Shown here: positions 8,146 to 17,487 of the stretch, one piece after another
Numbering within the stretch: the stretch's first letter is position 1
How the letters are laid out: each line of letters begins with the position of its first letter
NCBI RefSeq assembly: GCF_014621695.1
Contig: NZ_CP061281.1
Coordinates: 3,844,001-3,908,000 of the forward strand
From: Streptomyces xanthii
Lineage (GTDB): Bacteria; Actinomycetota; Actinomycetes; Streptomycetales; Streptomycetaceae
Length of the DNA stretch: 64,000 bases
Reading direction: 5' to 3'
The notes under the pieces: model-generated
What the model was told of the DNA's origin: nothing
Seen by the model: only the letters and a program-made list of their open reading frames with translations
Database searches by the model: none
Translations under genes and position numbers: made by a program

Positions 8146-9195
8146 TCACAACCCGACGCCCCGCTCCGCGAACCAGGCCATCGGGTCCACCCCGGAGCCC
8201 AGATACGGCGTGAGCCGCACCTCGAAGTGCAGGTGCGGCCCCGTCGAGTTGCCGGTCGTGCCGGACTGCCCGATCCACTGGCCGGCCTTCACGTGCTCGC
8301 CCTGGTCCACCGCGACGGACGACAGGTGCGCGTACTGCGTGTAGTAGCCGCCCGCGTGCCGCAGCACGATCTGGATGCCGAAGGCGCCGCCGCAGGACAC
8401 GCTCACCACGCGCCCGTCCCCGACCGAACGGACCGGCGTGCCGATGTCGACCGCGAAGTCCTGCCCGGTGTGCCGGTGCGCCCAGCGCGCCCCCGCGCTG
8501 TCGAAGCCCGCCGACAGCTCGTACCGCTCCACCGGTGGCACCCACGCGCGCGTGGAGGTGAACGCGGGCTGGTCGAGACGGACCGCGCCCCGGCACTGAC
8601 CGGCGGCCACCGAACTCTCCGCCTGACCCTGCAGCGTCCACTGCGCCGCCTGGAGCCTGCTCGCGATGCTCTTCTTCAGGCCGGCGAGTTCGTCGTTGCG
8701 CTTCTTCAGGGAGAGCCACGCGGCCGTCGCCCTGCGCTGTCCCTCCTCCAGCTTCTTCTCGGCCCGCTGACTCTTCGCGACCGCGTTGTCCAGCGCCAGA
8801 TCCGCCTGCCAGGCGGCACGCTGACCGTGCATCAACTCCTCGGGGTCGTCGGAGAGCAGCATCTGGGCGGCGACCGGGATGTCGCCGCCGTTGCGGTACT
8901 GGGCGCGGGCGATGCGCCCGAGGTCGTCGTGGAGCACGGCGCTCTCCCGCCGCTCCTCGGCGAGCAGCCGCTCTATGCGCTGGGCCTCCGCCTTCTGGAG
9001 TTCGGCGGCCTTGCGCCCCTCCTCGTAGTGCTGCGAGGCCTTGGACGCCTCTTCATAGAGGCGCGCCACCTCGGCGCTCGCCTCGGGGCCGTCGGCCCCC
9101 ACGGACAGCGCGGGAGTGCCTCCGAGGGCGACGAGCGCGCACAGCGCCGCCGGGACGACGAGCGAACTGCGGGAACGGCGGGGTCGTTGGGACAT
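8146..9195 (-). CDS. Secreted M23 family peptidase with coiled coil
   Basis: A 349-residue probable cell-wall endopeptidase. It has an Arg-rich start and hydrophobic signal segment (about 13-32), a long Glu/Ala/Lys-rich coiled coil (about 45-180) resembling the EnvC/PcsB type, and a C-terminal LytM domain with the zinc residues in HTGQDF and GPHLHFE. The HxxxD and HLH motifs are intact, so it is probably an active peptidoglycan hydrolase rather than an activator. ATG 9195 is used; a GTG at 9210 is a possible start five codons earlier. It lies 125 bp behind the sensor kinase gene. Confidence 0.88.
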   Translation of the reverse strand: MSQRPRRSRSSLVVPAALCALVALGGTPALSVGADGPEASAEVARLYEEASKASQHYEEGRKAAELQKAEAQRIERLLAEERRESAVLHDDLGRIARAQYRNGGDIPVAAQMLLSDDPEELMHGQRAAWQADLALDNAVAKSQRAEKKLEEGQRRATAAWLSLKKRNDELAGLKKSIASRLQAAQWTLQGQAESSVAAGQCRGAVRLDQPAFTSTRAWVPPVERYELSAGFDSAGARWAHRHTGQDFAVDIGTPVRSVGDGRVVSVSCGGAFGIQIVLRHAGGYYTQYAHLSSVAVDQGEHVKAGQWIGQSGTTGNSTGPHLHFEVRLTPYLGSGVDPMAWFAERGVGL

Positions 9196-9320
9196 GTAAC
9201 GGATCGTCACCCGCCCCGCCCGACCGCACCTGTGGAGCGCGTGCGCCCGGGGGAACCGCTGCCCCGGACGGCGCAGAAACGTAACTCCTCAAGCAGGGGA
9301 GGGAACGGGCGGGCCGGAAA

Positions 9321-11069
9321 TCAGTGCGGTGCCTGCCACACCAGCGCCGTGCCGCCCCCGTCCTCACCGGTCCCGGGCCCGTACCAGCTGTCTCCGCCGA
9401 GCGACTCCGCGCGCCGCTTGAGGTTCTTCAGGCCGCTGCGCCGGCCGCCGTCGGGGATGCCCACGCCGTCGTCCGCGACGGTCAGCCGCACACCCGGCCG
9501 TCCGTCCGGCAGGACCACGGTGGCGTCCACGACGACCGCGATGGACGAGGCCCGCGCGTGCCGGAACGCGTTGGAGAGCGCCTCGCGCAGGGCCGCGATG
9601 AGGTTCTTGCCGGTGACCTCGCCGACGAGCGAGTCGACCGGGCCCACGAAGTGGTGCGCGGGCTTGAAGCCGAGCGGCACCGCCGCCATGTTGATCTCGC
9701 GCAGCACACGCGTGCGCAGCCCCGCCGGCGCCTCCGTCGGCCCCTGCTGGAGCGCGAAGATGGCGGTGCGGATCTCCTGGATCGTGGTGTCCAGCTCGTC
9801 GACCGCCTTGCCGACCCCCCGCTGCACCTCGGGCACCACCGAGCGGCGCTGGGCCGTCTCCAGCATCATCCCGGTGGCGAACAGACGCTGGATCACGAGG
9901 TCGTGCAGGTCGCGCGCGATGCGGTCGCGGTCCTCGTAGACGGCCAGCCGCTCCCGGTCGCGCTGCGCCTCGGCCATCATCAGGGCCAGGGCCGCCTGGG
10001 AGGCGAACTGGGCTCCGAGCGTGCGCTCCGCCTCGCTGAAGGGACGCGCCCCACGCGCGCGGGGCGTCACGAGCGTGCCGAGCACCCGGCCCTCGCTGCG
10101 CAGCGGGAGCAGCATCGCGGGGCCGTAGGCGCTCGCGAGCTCGGTCGTGACCCGCGGGTCCGTGGCCGCGTCCTCGATGAACACGGGCTCCCCGCAGAGC
10201 AGTTCCGTGACGATGGCGCTCTCCGGGGGCACCACGACGCCGAGCGCCGCGGAGGGGTGGTCGGAGGCCACCGCGACGATCTCCATGCCGCCCTCGGCGT
10301 CGGGCAGCAGCACGAGACCGGCCGCCGAGTCGGACAGTTGCCGGGCCTGTTCGGCGACCACCTGGAGGGCGTCCTCCGCGTCGCCTCCGGACAGGAGCGC
10401 CGTGGTCACGGCCACGGAGCCGTCGATCCACCGCTCCCGCTGCCGGGCCGCCTCGTACAGGCGCGCGTTGCCGATCGCGATGCCCGCCTCGGTGGCGAGC
10501 ACCCGGACCATGTTGAGGTCGTAGTCGGTGAACTCCTCGCCCCCGTGCTTCTCCGTGAGGTAGAGGTTGCCGAAGATCTCGCCCTGGACGCGGATGGGCA
10601 CCCCCAGGAAGGTGCGCATCGGCGGGTGCCGGGGCGGGAAGCCGCAGGAGCGCGGGTCGTCGGCGAGGTCGGCCATCCGCATCGGCACGGGGTCGTGGAT
10701 GAGGGCGCCGAGCAGCCCGCGGTGGCCGTCGGGAAGCCGGCCGATGCGGCGCGCCGTCTCCTCGTCCAGGCCGTGGTAGACGAAGTCCGACAGGCCCTTG
10801 CCGTCCTCGGCGACGACGCCGATCGCCGCGTAGCGGGCACCCGCGAGCTCGGCCGCGGTCTCGCAGATCCGGTCGAGCGTGGAGTGCAGCTCCAGTCCCG
10901 TGCCGACCGAGCGCATCGCCTCCAGGAGCTGTGGCACGCGCGCGGTCAGCTCGGCCGAGAGCCCCTGGAGGCCACGCGTGGCCCGGGTGGCCGCCGCCTC
11001 GTCCGGGTCGGCGGCCGGCTCGGCGGGGTCGGCGGAGGCGGGGGCGCCGGGGTCCGTGGGTGCAACCAT
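9321..11069 (-). CDS. GAF-domain sensor histidine kinase, DevS/DosT-like
   Basis: A 582-residue cytoplasmic kinase with two GAF domains (about 60-205 and 225-370), a HisKA_3 dimerisation helix with RDLHD and phosphoacceptor H389, and a C-terminal HATPase with N500 (EALSN) and DDGVGIP. The first GAF domain carries RHPPMRTFLGVPI with H148, in the place where mycobacterial DevS and DosT have their haem-ligand histidine, so oxygen or redox sensing is plausible. No response regulator adjoins it. It lies 43 bp behind the cydDC gene on the same strand, suggesting co-expression with cytochrome bd. Confidence 0.88.
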   Translation of the reverse strand: MVAPTDPGAPASADPAEPAADPDEAAATRATRGLQGLSAELTARVPQLLEAMRSVGTGLELHSTLDRICETAAELAGARYAAIGVVAEDGKGLSDFVYHGLDEETARRIGRLPDGHRGLLGALIHDPVPMRMADLADDPRSCGFPPRHPPMRTFLGVPIRVQGEIFGNLYLTEKHGGEEFTDYDLNMVRVLATEAGIAIGNARLYEAARQRERWIDGSVAVTTALLSGGDAEDALQVVAEQARQLSDSAAGLVLLPDAEGGMEIVAVASDHPSAALGVVVPPESAIVTELLCGEPVFIEDAATDPRVTTELASAYGPAMLLPLRSEGRVLGTLVTPRARGARPFSEAERTLGAQFASQAALALMMAEAQRDRERLAVYEDRDRIARDLHDLVIQRLFATGMMLETAQRRSVVPEVQRGVGKAVDELDTTIQEIRTAIFALQQGPTEAPAGLRTRVLREINMAAVPLGFKPAHHFVGPVDSLVGEVTGKNLIAALREALSNAFRHARASSIAVVVDATVVLPDGRPGVRLTVADDGVGIPDGGRRSGLKNLKRRAESLGGDSWYGPGTGEDGGGTALVWQAPH

Positions 11070-11112
11070 GACCCCGAGGGTAATTAGTCCTATTTGGCGA
11101 CGAAAGTCGGGT

Positions 11113-14100
11113 TCACTGGCCGGACAGGGCCGGAAGCGCGCCCTCCCGCTCCCGCAGCGACCGCAGCGGCCCCTCGACGGCGGCCAGCTCCGCGTACGGG
11201 CCGCGCTGCGCGACCGTCCCGCCGTCCAGCACCAGCACCTCGTCCACGGCCTCCAGACCCGCGAGCCGATGCGTGATCAGCACCGTCGTGCGGCCCCGGG
11301 TCGCGTCCAGCAGGTCCGCGGTGAGCGCGTCGGCCGTCTCCAGGTCCAGATGCTCGGCCGGCTCGTCGAGCACGAGGACCGGGAAGTCGGCGAGCAGCGC
11401 GCGGGCCACTGCGAGCCGCTGCCGCTGCCCGCCCGACAGCCGCGCCGCGTGCTCGCCCACCAGGGTGTCGAGCCCGTCGGGCAGCGCGTCCGCCCACTCC
11501 AGGAGGCGTACGCGGCCCAGGGCGGCCCGCAGCTCCTCCTCCGTGGCGTCCTTCTTGGCGAGGAGCAGGTTCTCGCGAACGGTGCTGTCGAAGAGGTGCG
11601 CGTCCTGGGCGCAGAGCCCGACCGCGCGGCGCACGGCGTCGCCGTCGATCCGCGTGGCGTCGACCCCGCCGAGCGTGTACGTGCCCGCGCCCGGGTCGAG
11701 GAAGCGCAGCAGCACCTGGGCGAGCGTGGTCTTGCCGGACCCCGACGGGCCCACGACCGCGACCCGGCGCCCGCGCGCCAGCGTGAGGTCGACCCCGGCG
11801 AGCGCGTCCCGCGCCTGCCCCTCGTACCGGGCGGTGAGCCCCCGCACGACGAGCGGGAACGGGTCCTGCGGCGCGGGCACGGGCCGCTCCGGCTCCCGTA
11901 CGGGATCGGGCGCGTCCAGGACCTCGTGGACGCGCTCGGCGCTCTTGCGGACGCGCTGGCGGTACTGCACGGCGAGCGGCAGCCCGAGCACCGCCTCGAA
12001 CGCGGCGAGCGGGGTGAGCACGACGACCGCGAGCGCCACCCCGTCGAGCTGCCCGGCGCGCACGCCCTGGACGCCGGCGAGCGCCGCCCCGGCCACGGTG
12101 AGGCCCGTGATCAGCGCGGTCAGCCCGTCGCCGAGCGCGGTCGCGGTGGCGGCGCGCGAGGCGATCCGGGTCAGCGCGGAGTCGGCCTCCCCGGCCTCCT
12201 TCATGCGGCGCGGCAGCGCGCCGGAGACGGTCAGCTCGGCGGTGCCGGTGAGCAGCTCGGCCGCGCGGGTGGCGAGCAGCCCGCGCGCGGGGGCCAGACG
12301 GCGCTCGGCGCGGCGGGCGACGGCCCCGGACAGCAGCGGCACACCCACCCCGGCGAGGAGCAGTCCGGCGGCGAGCACGGCGCCCGCCGCGGGCAGCAGC
12401 CACGCGGTGAAGGCCACCGAGCCCGCGCCCACGAGGGCTGCGGCCGACGCGGGCAGCAGCCAGCGCAGCCAGTAGTCCTGCAGAGCGTCGACATCGCTCA
12501 CCAGACGGGACAGCAGGTCGCCGCGCCGGGTCGCGCGCAGTCCCGCGGGCGCGAGCCGCTCCAGGCGGCGGTAGACGGCGACCCGGGTGTCGGCCAGCAT
12601 GCGCAGCACGGCGTCGTGCGACACGAGCCGCTCCGCGTACCGGAAGCAGGCCCGGCCGATGCCGAACGCGCGCGTGGCGGTGACCGCGACCATCAGGTAG
12701 AGCACGGGCGGCTGCTGCGAGGCCCGCGAGATCAGCCAGCCGCTGGTCGCCATCAGGCCGACGGAGCTGCCGAGCGCGAGCGCACCGAGCAGCAGTGCGA
12801 GGGCGAGCCGGGAGCGGCGCGGACGGGCCGCGGCGCGGAGCCGGGCGAGGACGCCGCGTCCTTCGGCCCGCCGCTCGGGGCGCTCCGGAGCGGCCGCGGG
12901 CGCCTCCTGGCGGGTCTGCCCCGGGACGGACGCGGGGACCGGCTCGGTCACCGGCGCCGGGTCCTCCGTGGCGGCGGGCGGCGCGAGCCGCACCACCCGG
13001 TCCGCGACCGCGAGCAGCGCCGGGCGGTGGACGACCAGGATCACGGTGCGGCCCACGGCGAGCCGGCGCACCGCCTCGACGATGCCCGCCTCGGTGTCGC
13101 CGTCCAGCGCGGCCGTCGGCTCGTCCAGCAGGACCACGGGACGGTCGGCGAGGAAGGCGCGGGCGAGCGCGAGGCGCTGCCGCTGTCCCGCCGAGAGCCC
13201 GGAACCGTCGTCGCCGAGCACGGTGTCGAGGCCCTCGGGGAGCGCCTCGACGAAGTCCAGGGCGCCCGCCTCACCGAGCGCCGCACGCACCGCGGCGTCG
13301 TCGGCGTCCGGCCGGGCGAGCCGTACGTTCTCCGCGATCGAGCCCGCGTAGAGCTGCGGCCGCTGCGGCACCCACGCCACGCGCGCGTGCCAGGCCTCCC
13401 GCGCCACCTCGGAGAGATCGGCGCCGCCCACCAGGACGCGCCCGTCGCGCGGCCGGACGAAGCCCAGCAGGGCGCTCAGGAGCGTCGACTTGCCGGCGCC
13501 GCTCGGGCCCACCAGGGCGACGGTCTCGCCCCGGGCCACCTCGAAGGAGACCGACGAGACGGCGGCCGTCCCGCGCCCTTCGTAGCGGACCGAGACACGG
13601 TCGAAGGCGATGCCGCCCTCCTCGGGCAGCGCCTTCGTGCCGCTCTCGGGCAGGGGCGTCTCCAGGACGTCGAAGATCTCCTCGGCCGCGGCGAGACCCT
13701 CGGCGGCCGCGTGGAACTGCGCCCCGACCTGGCGCAGCGGCAGATACGCCTCGGGCGCCAGGACGAGGATGACGATGCCGACGTAGAGGTCCATGTCGCC
13801 GTGCACGAGCCGCATGCCGATGGTGACGGCGACCAGCGCGACCGACAGGGTCGCGAGCAGTTCGAGGGCGAAGGACGACAGGAAGGCGATCCGCAGCGTG
13901 CGCATCGTGGCCCTGCGGTACTCGCCGGTGATCGTGCGGATGGACTCGGCCTGCGCCTTCGCGCGGCCGAACACCTTCAGGGTGGGCAGACCGGCGACGA
14001 CGTCCAGAAAATGGCCCGAGAGCCGGGACAGGAGCCGCCACTGACGGTCCATCCGGGACTGGGTGGCCCACCCGATGAGGATCATGAAGACGGGGATGAG

Positions 14101-14607
14101 GGGCAGCGTGCCGACGATGATCGCCGCCGACACCCAGTCCTCGGTGACGACGCGGGCGAGCACCGCCACCGGGACCACCACCGCGAGCCCCAACTGCGGC
14201 AGATAGCGCGAGAAGTAGTCGTCCAGGGCGTCGACGCCCCGGGTCGCGAGCGCCACGAGGGAGCCGGTGCGCTGCCCGGTCAGCCAACCGGGGCCGAGCC
14301 CGGCCGCCCTTTCGAGCAGCCGGCGCCGCAGCTCCGACTTCACGGCCGCGCTCGCCCGGTGCGCCGCGAGCTCGGTCAGCCAGGACACGAGGCCCCGGCC
14401 GGCCGCCACGGCGACGAGCAGCAGCAGCGGCGTGCTCAGCCGCGCCGCGTCGAACCCGTGCTGGAACGCACCCACCACGACCTCGGCGATGAGCATCGCC
14501 TGGGCGATGACCAGGCCCGCCCCGGCGGCACCGAGGACGACCACCGCGATCAGGAAGAGACGGGTCGCCCGGGCGTACCGGAGCAGGCGCTGGTCGATCG
14601 GTTTCAC
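11113..14607 (-). CDS. cydDC: Fused thiol-reductant ABC exporter CydDC
   Basis: One polypeptide of about 1,164 residues with two complete ABC exporter halves. The first (CydD-like) has six membrane segments up to about residue 320, Walker A GPSGAGKST, LSAGQ and VVLLDEP. After a Pro/Ala/Glu-rich linker the second (CydC-like) has another membrane domain, GPSGSGKTT, LSGGQ and VLVLDEP. In E. coli the separate CydD and CydC proteins export glutathione and cysteine and are needed to assemble cytochrome bd; streptomycetes use mycothiol, so the substrate may differ. Start is GTG 14607 or GTG 14616; a parS palindrome spans both. Confidence 0.93.
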   Translation of the reverse strand: MKPIDQRLLRYARATRLFLIAVVVLGAAGAGLVIAQAMLIAEVVVGAFQHGFDAARLSTPLLLLVAVAAGRGLVSWLTELAAHRASAAVKSELRRRLLERAAGLGPGWLTGQRTGSLVALATRGVDALDDYFSRYLPQLGLAVVVPVAVLARVVTEDWVSAAIIVGTLPLIPVFMILIGWATQSRMDRQWRLLSRLSGHFLDVVAGLPTLKVFGRAKAQAESIRTITGEYRRATMRTLRIAFLSSFALELLATLSVALVAVTIGMRLVHGDMDLYVGIVILVLAPEAYLPLRQVGAQFHAAAEGLAAAEEIFDVLETPLPESGTKALPEEGGIAFDRVSVRYEGRGTAAVSSVSFEVARGETVALVGPSGAGKSTLLSALLGFVRPRDGRVLVGGADLSEVAREAWHARVAWVPQRPQLYAGSIAENVRLARPDADDAAVRAALGEAGALDFVEALPEGLDTVLGDDGSGLSAGQRQRLALARAFLADRPVVLLDEPTAALDGDTEAGIVEAVRRLAVGRTVILVVHRPALLAVADRVVRLAPPAATEDPAPVTEPVPASVPGQTRQEAPAAAPERPERRAEGRGVLARLRAAARPRRSRLALALLLGALALGSSVGLMATSGWLISRASQQPPVLYLMVAVTATRAFGIGRACFRYAERLVSHDAVLRMLADTRVAVYRRLERLAPAGLRATRRGDLLSRLVSDVDALQDYWLRWLLPASAAALVGAGSVAFTAWLLPAAGAVLAAGLLLAGVGVPLLSGAVARRAERRLAPARGLLATRAAELLTGTAELTVSGALPRRMKEAGEADSALTRIASRAATATALGDGLTALITGLTVAGAALAGVQGVRAGQLDGVALAVVVLTPLAAFEAVLGLPLAVQYRQRVRKSAERVHEVLDAPDPVREPERPVPAPQDPFPLVVRGLTARYEGQARDALAGVDLTLARGRRVAVVGPSGSGKTTLAQVLLRFLDPGAGTYTLGGVDATRIDGDAVRRAVGLCAQDAHLFDSTVRENLLLAKKDATEEELRAALGRVRLLEWADALPDGLDTLVGEHAARLSGGQRQRLAVARALLADFPVLVLDEPAEHLDLETADALTADLLDATRGRTTVLITHRLAGLEAVDEVLVLDGGTVAQRGPYAELAAVEGPLRSLREREGALPALSGQ

Positions 14608-14615
14608 GTGAAACA
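14600..14615. other. parS site (ParB-binding palindrome)
   Basis: GGTTTCACGTGAAACA, 15 of 16 matches to the Streptomyces parS consensus TGTTTCACGTGAAACA. It overlaps the start region of cydDC, where the palindrome read on the minus strand supplies both candidate GTG codons. Confidence 0.85.
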
Positions 14616-14643
14616 CACCCTCGCGTAGCGGTTTCTCACCGGG

Positions 14644-15648
14644 TCAGTGCGCGGCGTCGGCGATGTGGTGCGTGCCGATGCGCTTGCGGAACACCCAGTA
14701 GGTCCACGACTGGTAGAGCAGCACGATCGGGGTCGCGATGCCGGCGCACCAGGTCATGATCTTCAGCGTGTACGGGCTGGACGAGGCGTTGCTGACCGTC
14801 AGGCTCCAGTCCGCGTTCAGCGACGACGGCATGACGTTCGGGAACAGCGTCAGGAAGAGCATCGCGACGGCCGCCACGATCGTGAGCCCGGACAGGGCGA
14901 ACGACCAGCCCTCGCGGCCGAGCTTGACGGCCCCGAGCGCGCCGACCAGCGCGACCACGGCCACGATCATCGCGGCGAGCGAGCCGCCGTCCCCGTGGTC
15001 GGCCTGGGTCCAGATCAGGAAGCCGAGCGCGGCCACCGCGGCGACCAGTCCCACGGCGAGCGCCGTCCTGCGCGCCCGCGTCCGGATGTCACCGACGGTC
15101 TTGAGCGCTGTGAACACGGCGCCGTGGAAGGTGAACAGGGTGAGCGTGACCAGACCGCCGAGCAGTGCGTACGGGTTGAGCAGGTCCCAGAAGTTCCCGA
15201 CGTACTCGAAGTCCTTGTCGATCTTCACGCCGCGCACGATGTTGCCGAAGGCCACACCCCACAGGAACGCGGGGATCAGCGAGGTCCAGAAGATCGCGTG
15301 CTCCCAGTTGGCCTGCCAGCGCTCCTCGGGCCGCTTGGCGCGGTACTCGAAGGCCACACCGCGGATGATCAGGCACACCAGGATGATCAGCAGCGGCAGG
15401 TAGAAGCCGGAGAACAGCGTCGCGTACCACTCGGGGAAGGCGGCGAAGGTCGCGCCGCCCGCGGTGAGCAGCCACACCTCGTTGCCGTCCCAGACCGGGC
15501 CGATCGTGTTGATCAGCACCCGGCGTTCGGTGCGGTCGCGGGCCAGCAGCTTGGTGAGCACACCGACCCCGAAGTCGAATCCCTCCAGGAAGAAGTAGCC
15601 GATCCACAGGACGGCGATGAGTACGAACCAGACGTCGTGGAGTTCCAT
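14644..15648 (-). CDS. cydB: Cytochrome bd ubiquinol/menaquinol oxidase subunit II
   Basis: A 334-residue polytopic membrane protein, the structural partner of CydA in the cytochrome bd oxidase. It begins MELHDVWFVLIAVLWIGYFF and carries the conserved EGFDFGVG and GPVWDGNEVWLL motifs near the N-terminus. It starts 20 bases after the cydA stop and is followed by cydDC 28 to 37 bases further on, giving the order cydA-cydB-cydDC. The enzyme reduces oxygen to water with electrons from menaquinol and works at low oxygen. Confidence 0.96.
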   Translation of the reverse strand: MELHDVWFVLIAVLWIGYFFLEGFDFGVGVLTKLLARDRTERRVLINTIGPVWDGNEVWLLTAGGATFAAFPEWYATLFSGFYLPLLIILVCLIIRGVAFEYRAKRPEERWQANWEHAIFWTSLIPAFLWGVAFGNIVRGVKIDKDFEYVGNFWDLLNPYALLGGLVTLTLFTFHGAVFTALKTVGDIRTRARRTALAVGLVAAVAALGFLIWTQADHGDGGSLAAMIVAVVALVGALGAVKLGREGWSFALSGLTIVAAVAMLFLTLFPNVMPSSLNADWSLTVSNASSSPYTLKIMTWCAGIATPIVLLYQSWTYWVFRKRIGTHHIADAAH

Positions 15649-15668
15649 GACTCGTGAGCCCCCAGGGC

Positions 15669-17174
15669 CTAGTAGGAGAAGGCCATCGGCTTGTCGGCGT
15701 CCCGGTCCCCGCCGATCTTGGTGGGCGGGTTGAGGTCGTCCTCGGTGAGCTCGGGCGGGCCGGCCTTCACGTACTTCACGAGGAGCTTGACCTCGATCAC
15801 GGCGAGCACCGCATAGAGCAGCGTGAAGACGGTCATCGAGGTGATGACCTCGCCCTGCGAGACACCGGGGGAGACCGCGTCGCGGGTCTGCAGCACGCCG
15901 TAGACGACCCACGGCTGGCGGCCCATCTCGGTGAAGATCCAGCCCCAGGAGTTGGCGATCAGCGGGAAGCCGAGCGTCCACAGCGCGACGAGCCAGTAGA
16001 GCTTGGTGAACTTCGGGTTGAGCGCCTTGTTCTTGAAGAGGACCAGGTTCGGCACCTCGTCCTCACCCACCCTCAGGTGCTGGGGCAGCATGAACTTCTT
16101 GCGGGTGAGCCAGAGTCCGAGGATGCCGAGCGCGAAGGACGCCATCCCGAAGCCGATCATCCAGCGGAAGGCCCAGAAGGTGACGGGGATGATCGGGCGG
16201 TAGTCGCCCGGACCGTACTTCTCCTGCTCGGCCTTGTTGGTGTCGTTGATGCCGGGAACGTACGAGGTGAAGTCGTCGTCGGCGAGGAAGGACAGTATCC
16301 CGGGGATCGACAGCTCGACCGTGTTGTGGCCCTTGCTGACGTCACCCACGGCGAACACCGAGAAGGGCGCCGAGTTCTGACCCTCCCACAGGGCCTCCGC
16401 GGCGGCCATCTTCATCGGCTGCTGCTTGAACATGACCTTGCCGAGCAGGTCGCCGCTGACCGCGGTGAGCAGGCCGGCGATCACCACGGTGACCAGGCCG
16501 AGCCGCAGCGAGGTCTTCATGACGCCCACGTGCTTCTTGCGCGCCAGGTGGAAGGCGGCGATGCCGACCATGAACGCGCCGCCGGTCAGGAACGAGGCGG
16601 TCAGCGTGTGGAAGGCCTGGGTGAGCGCCGTGTTCTGCGTCAGCACGTGCCAGAAGTCGGTGAGCTCGGCGCGGCCGTTCGCCTTGTTGATCCGGTAGCC
16701 CACCGGGTGCTGCATCCAGGAGTTGGCCGCGAGGATGAAGTACGCGGACAGGACCGTGCCGATCGACACCATCCAGATGCAGGCCAGATGGATCTTCTTC
16801 GGCAGCTTGTCCCAGCCGAAGATCCACAGTCCGATGAAGGTGGACTCGAAGAAGAAGGCGATCAGAGCCTCGAAGGCCAGCGGCGCCCCGAAGATGTCAC
16901 CGACGAAGCGGGAGTAGTCCGACCAGTTCATGCCGAACTGGAACTCCTGCACGATGCCGGTGACCACACCCATCGCGATGTTGATCAGGAACAGCTTGCC
17001 CCAGAACTTGGTGGCCCTGAGGTACTTCTCCTTCTCCGTGCGCACCCAGGCGGTCTGCAGCCCGGCGACCAGAGCCGCGAGCGAGATCGTCAGGGGGACG
17101 AACAGGAAGTGGTAGACGGTGGTGATGCCGAACTGCCATCGCGCCAGAGTTTCCGGCGCCAGAGCCAGGTCCAC
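15669..17174 (-). CDS. cydA: Cytochrome bd oxidase subunit I
   Basis: A 501-residue haem-carrying subunit with nine or so membrane segments. Haem ligand candidates are H22 (YHFLF), the histidine in QAFHTLTAS and the methionine in TEMGRQPW; the GRQPW signature is intact. The periplasmic Q loop is of the short type found in Gram-positive bacteria. I chose GTG 17174 because it starts the conserved DLALAPETLARWQFG segment and has AAGGAGAG 7 bases upstream. Expression is expected to be repressed by Rex when NAD is oxidised, from the operator at 17257-17274. Confidence 0.96.
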   Translation of the reverse strand: MDLALAPETLARWQFGITTVYHFLFVPLTISLAALVAGLQTAWVRTEKEKYLRATKFWGKLFLINIAMGVVTGIVQEFQFGMNWSDYSRFVGDIFGAPLAFEALIAFFFESTFIGLWIFGWDKLPKKIHLACIWMVSIGTVLSAYFILAANSWMQHPVGYRINKANGRAELTDFWHVLTQNTALTQAFHTLTASFLTGGAFMVGIAAFHLARKKHVGVMKTSLRLGLVTVVIAGLLTAVSGDLLGKVMFKQQPMKMAAAEALWEGQNSAPFSVFAVGDVSKGHNTVELSIPGILSFLADDDFTSYVPGINDTNKAEQEKYGPGDYRPIIPVTFWAFRWMIGFGMASFALGILGLWLTRKKFMLPQHLRVGEDEVPNLVLFKNKALNPKFTKLYWLVALWTLGFPLIANSWGWIFTEMGRQPWVVYGVLQTRDAVSPGVSQGEVITSMTVFTLLYAVLAVIEVKLLVKYVKAGPPELTEDDLNPPTKIGGDRDADKPMAFSY

Positions 17175-17256
17175 TGCGTCTCTCCTTACATCGCCGTGGT
17201 CACAGCGGCAGTTTGCCCCTTTAATCCCACAAATCATGGGAGGAACCGGGACACGC

Positions 17257-17280
17257 TTGTGAACGCGTTCACATTCACAA
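17257..17280. promoter_or_regulatory. Rex operator (ROP) of the cyd operon
   Basis: TGTGAACGCGTTCACA at 17258-17273 is a perfect palindrome and matches the published S. coelicolor Rex operator. The flanking bases extend it to TTGTGAA...TTCACAT, and a further half site TTCACAA follows at 17274-17280. On the minus strand a CATAAT hexamer (17288-17283) lies immediately upstream of the operator and would suit a -10 element, so Rex binding would block initiation. Rex binds when NADH is low. Confidence 0.9.
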
Positions 17281-17373
17281 GCATTATGTCGTACTGGCTG
17301 TCGGGATCCGCACGGGGGTCCCCTTACTGGGAGGAACACCACGGGGGGCGGGCGCAGCGGGCCGCCGGACCGG

Positions 17374-17443
17374 AACTCACCGGGTGGAGCCCACCGGGTC
17401 GAGCTCGCCGGATGGAGCTCGCCGGTCGGAGCTCACTGGGTGG
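17374..17443. repeat. Five tandem copies of a 14-bp repeat
   Basis: Successive 14-bp units at 17374, 17388, 17402, 17416 and 17430 read approximately AGCTCRCCGGGTGG with one to four substitutions each. The array lies between the cyd promoter and the cyclophilin-like gene. It is in the leader of the latter if that gene has an upstream promoter. Function is unknown; within the 313-base gap 17175-17487 the only other signals are the Rex site and the cydA leader. Confidence 0.75.
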
Positions 17444-17487
17444 ACAGGGGCTTCCGGGGAACTTCAACATCTTGTTGAATCCGCCGC

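Noticed and set aside
9196..9320. Possible cyclic-di-AMP riboswitch upstream of the M23 peptidase gene
   Set aside because: Such elements precede some actinobacterial cell-wall hydrolase genes, but the gap here is only about 125 bases and shows none of the expected conserved blocks.
10879..14628. A 1,249-codon plus-strand open frame opposite cydDC
   Set aside because: It is antisense to a protein with intact ABC motifs and has no recognisable domain of its own.
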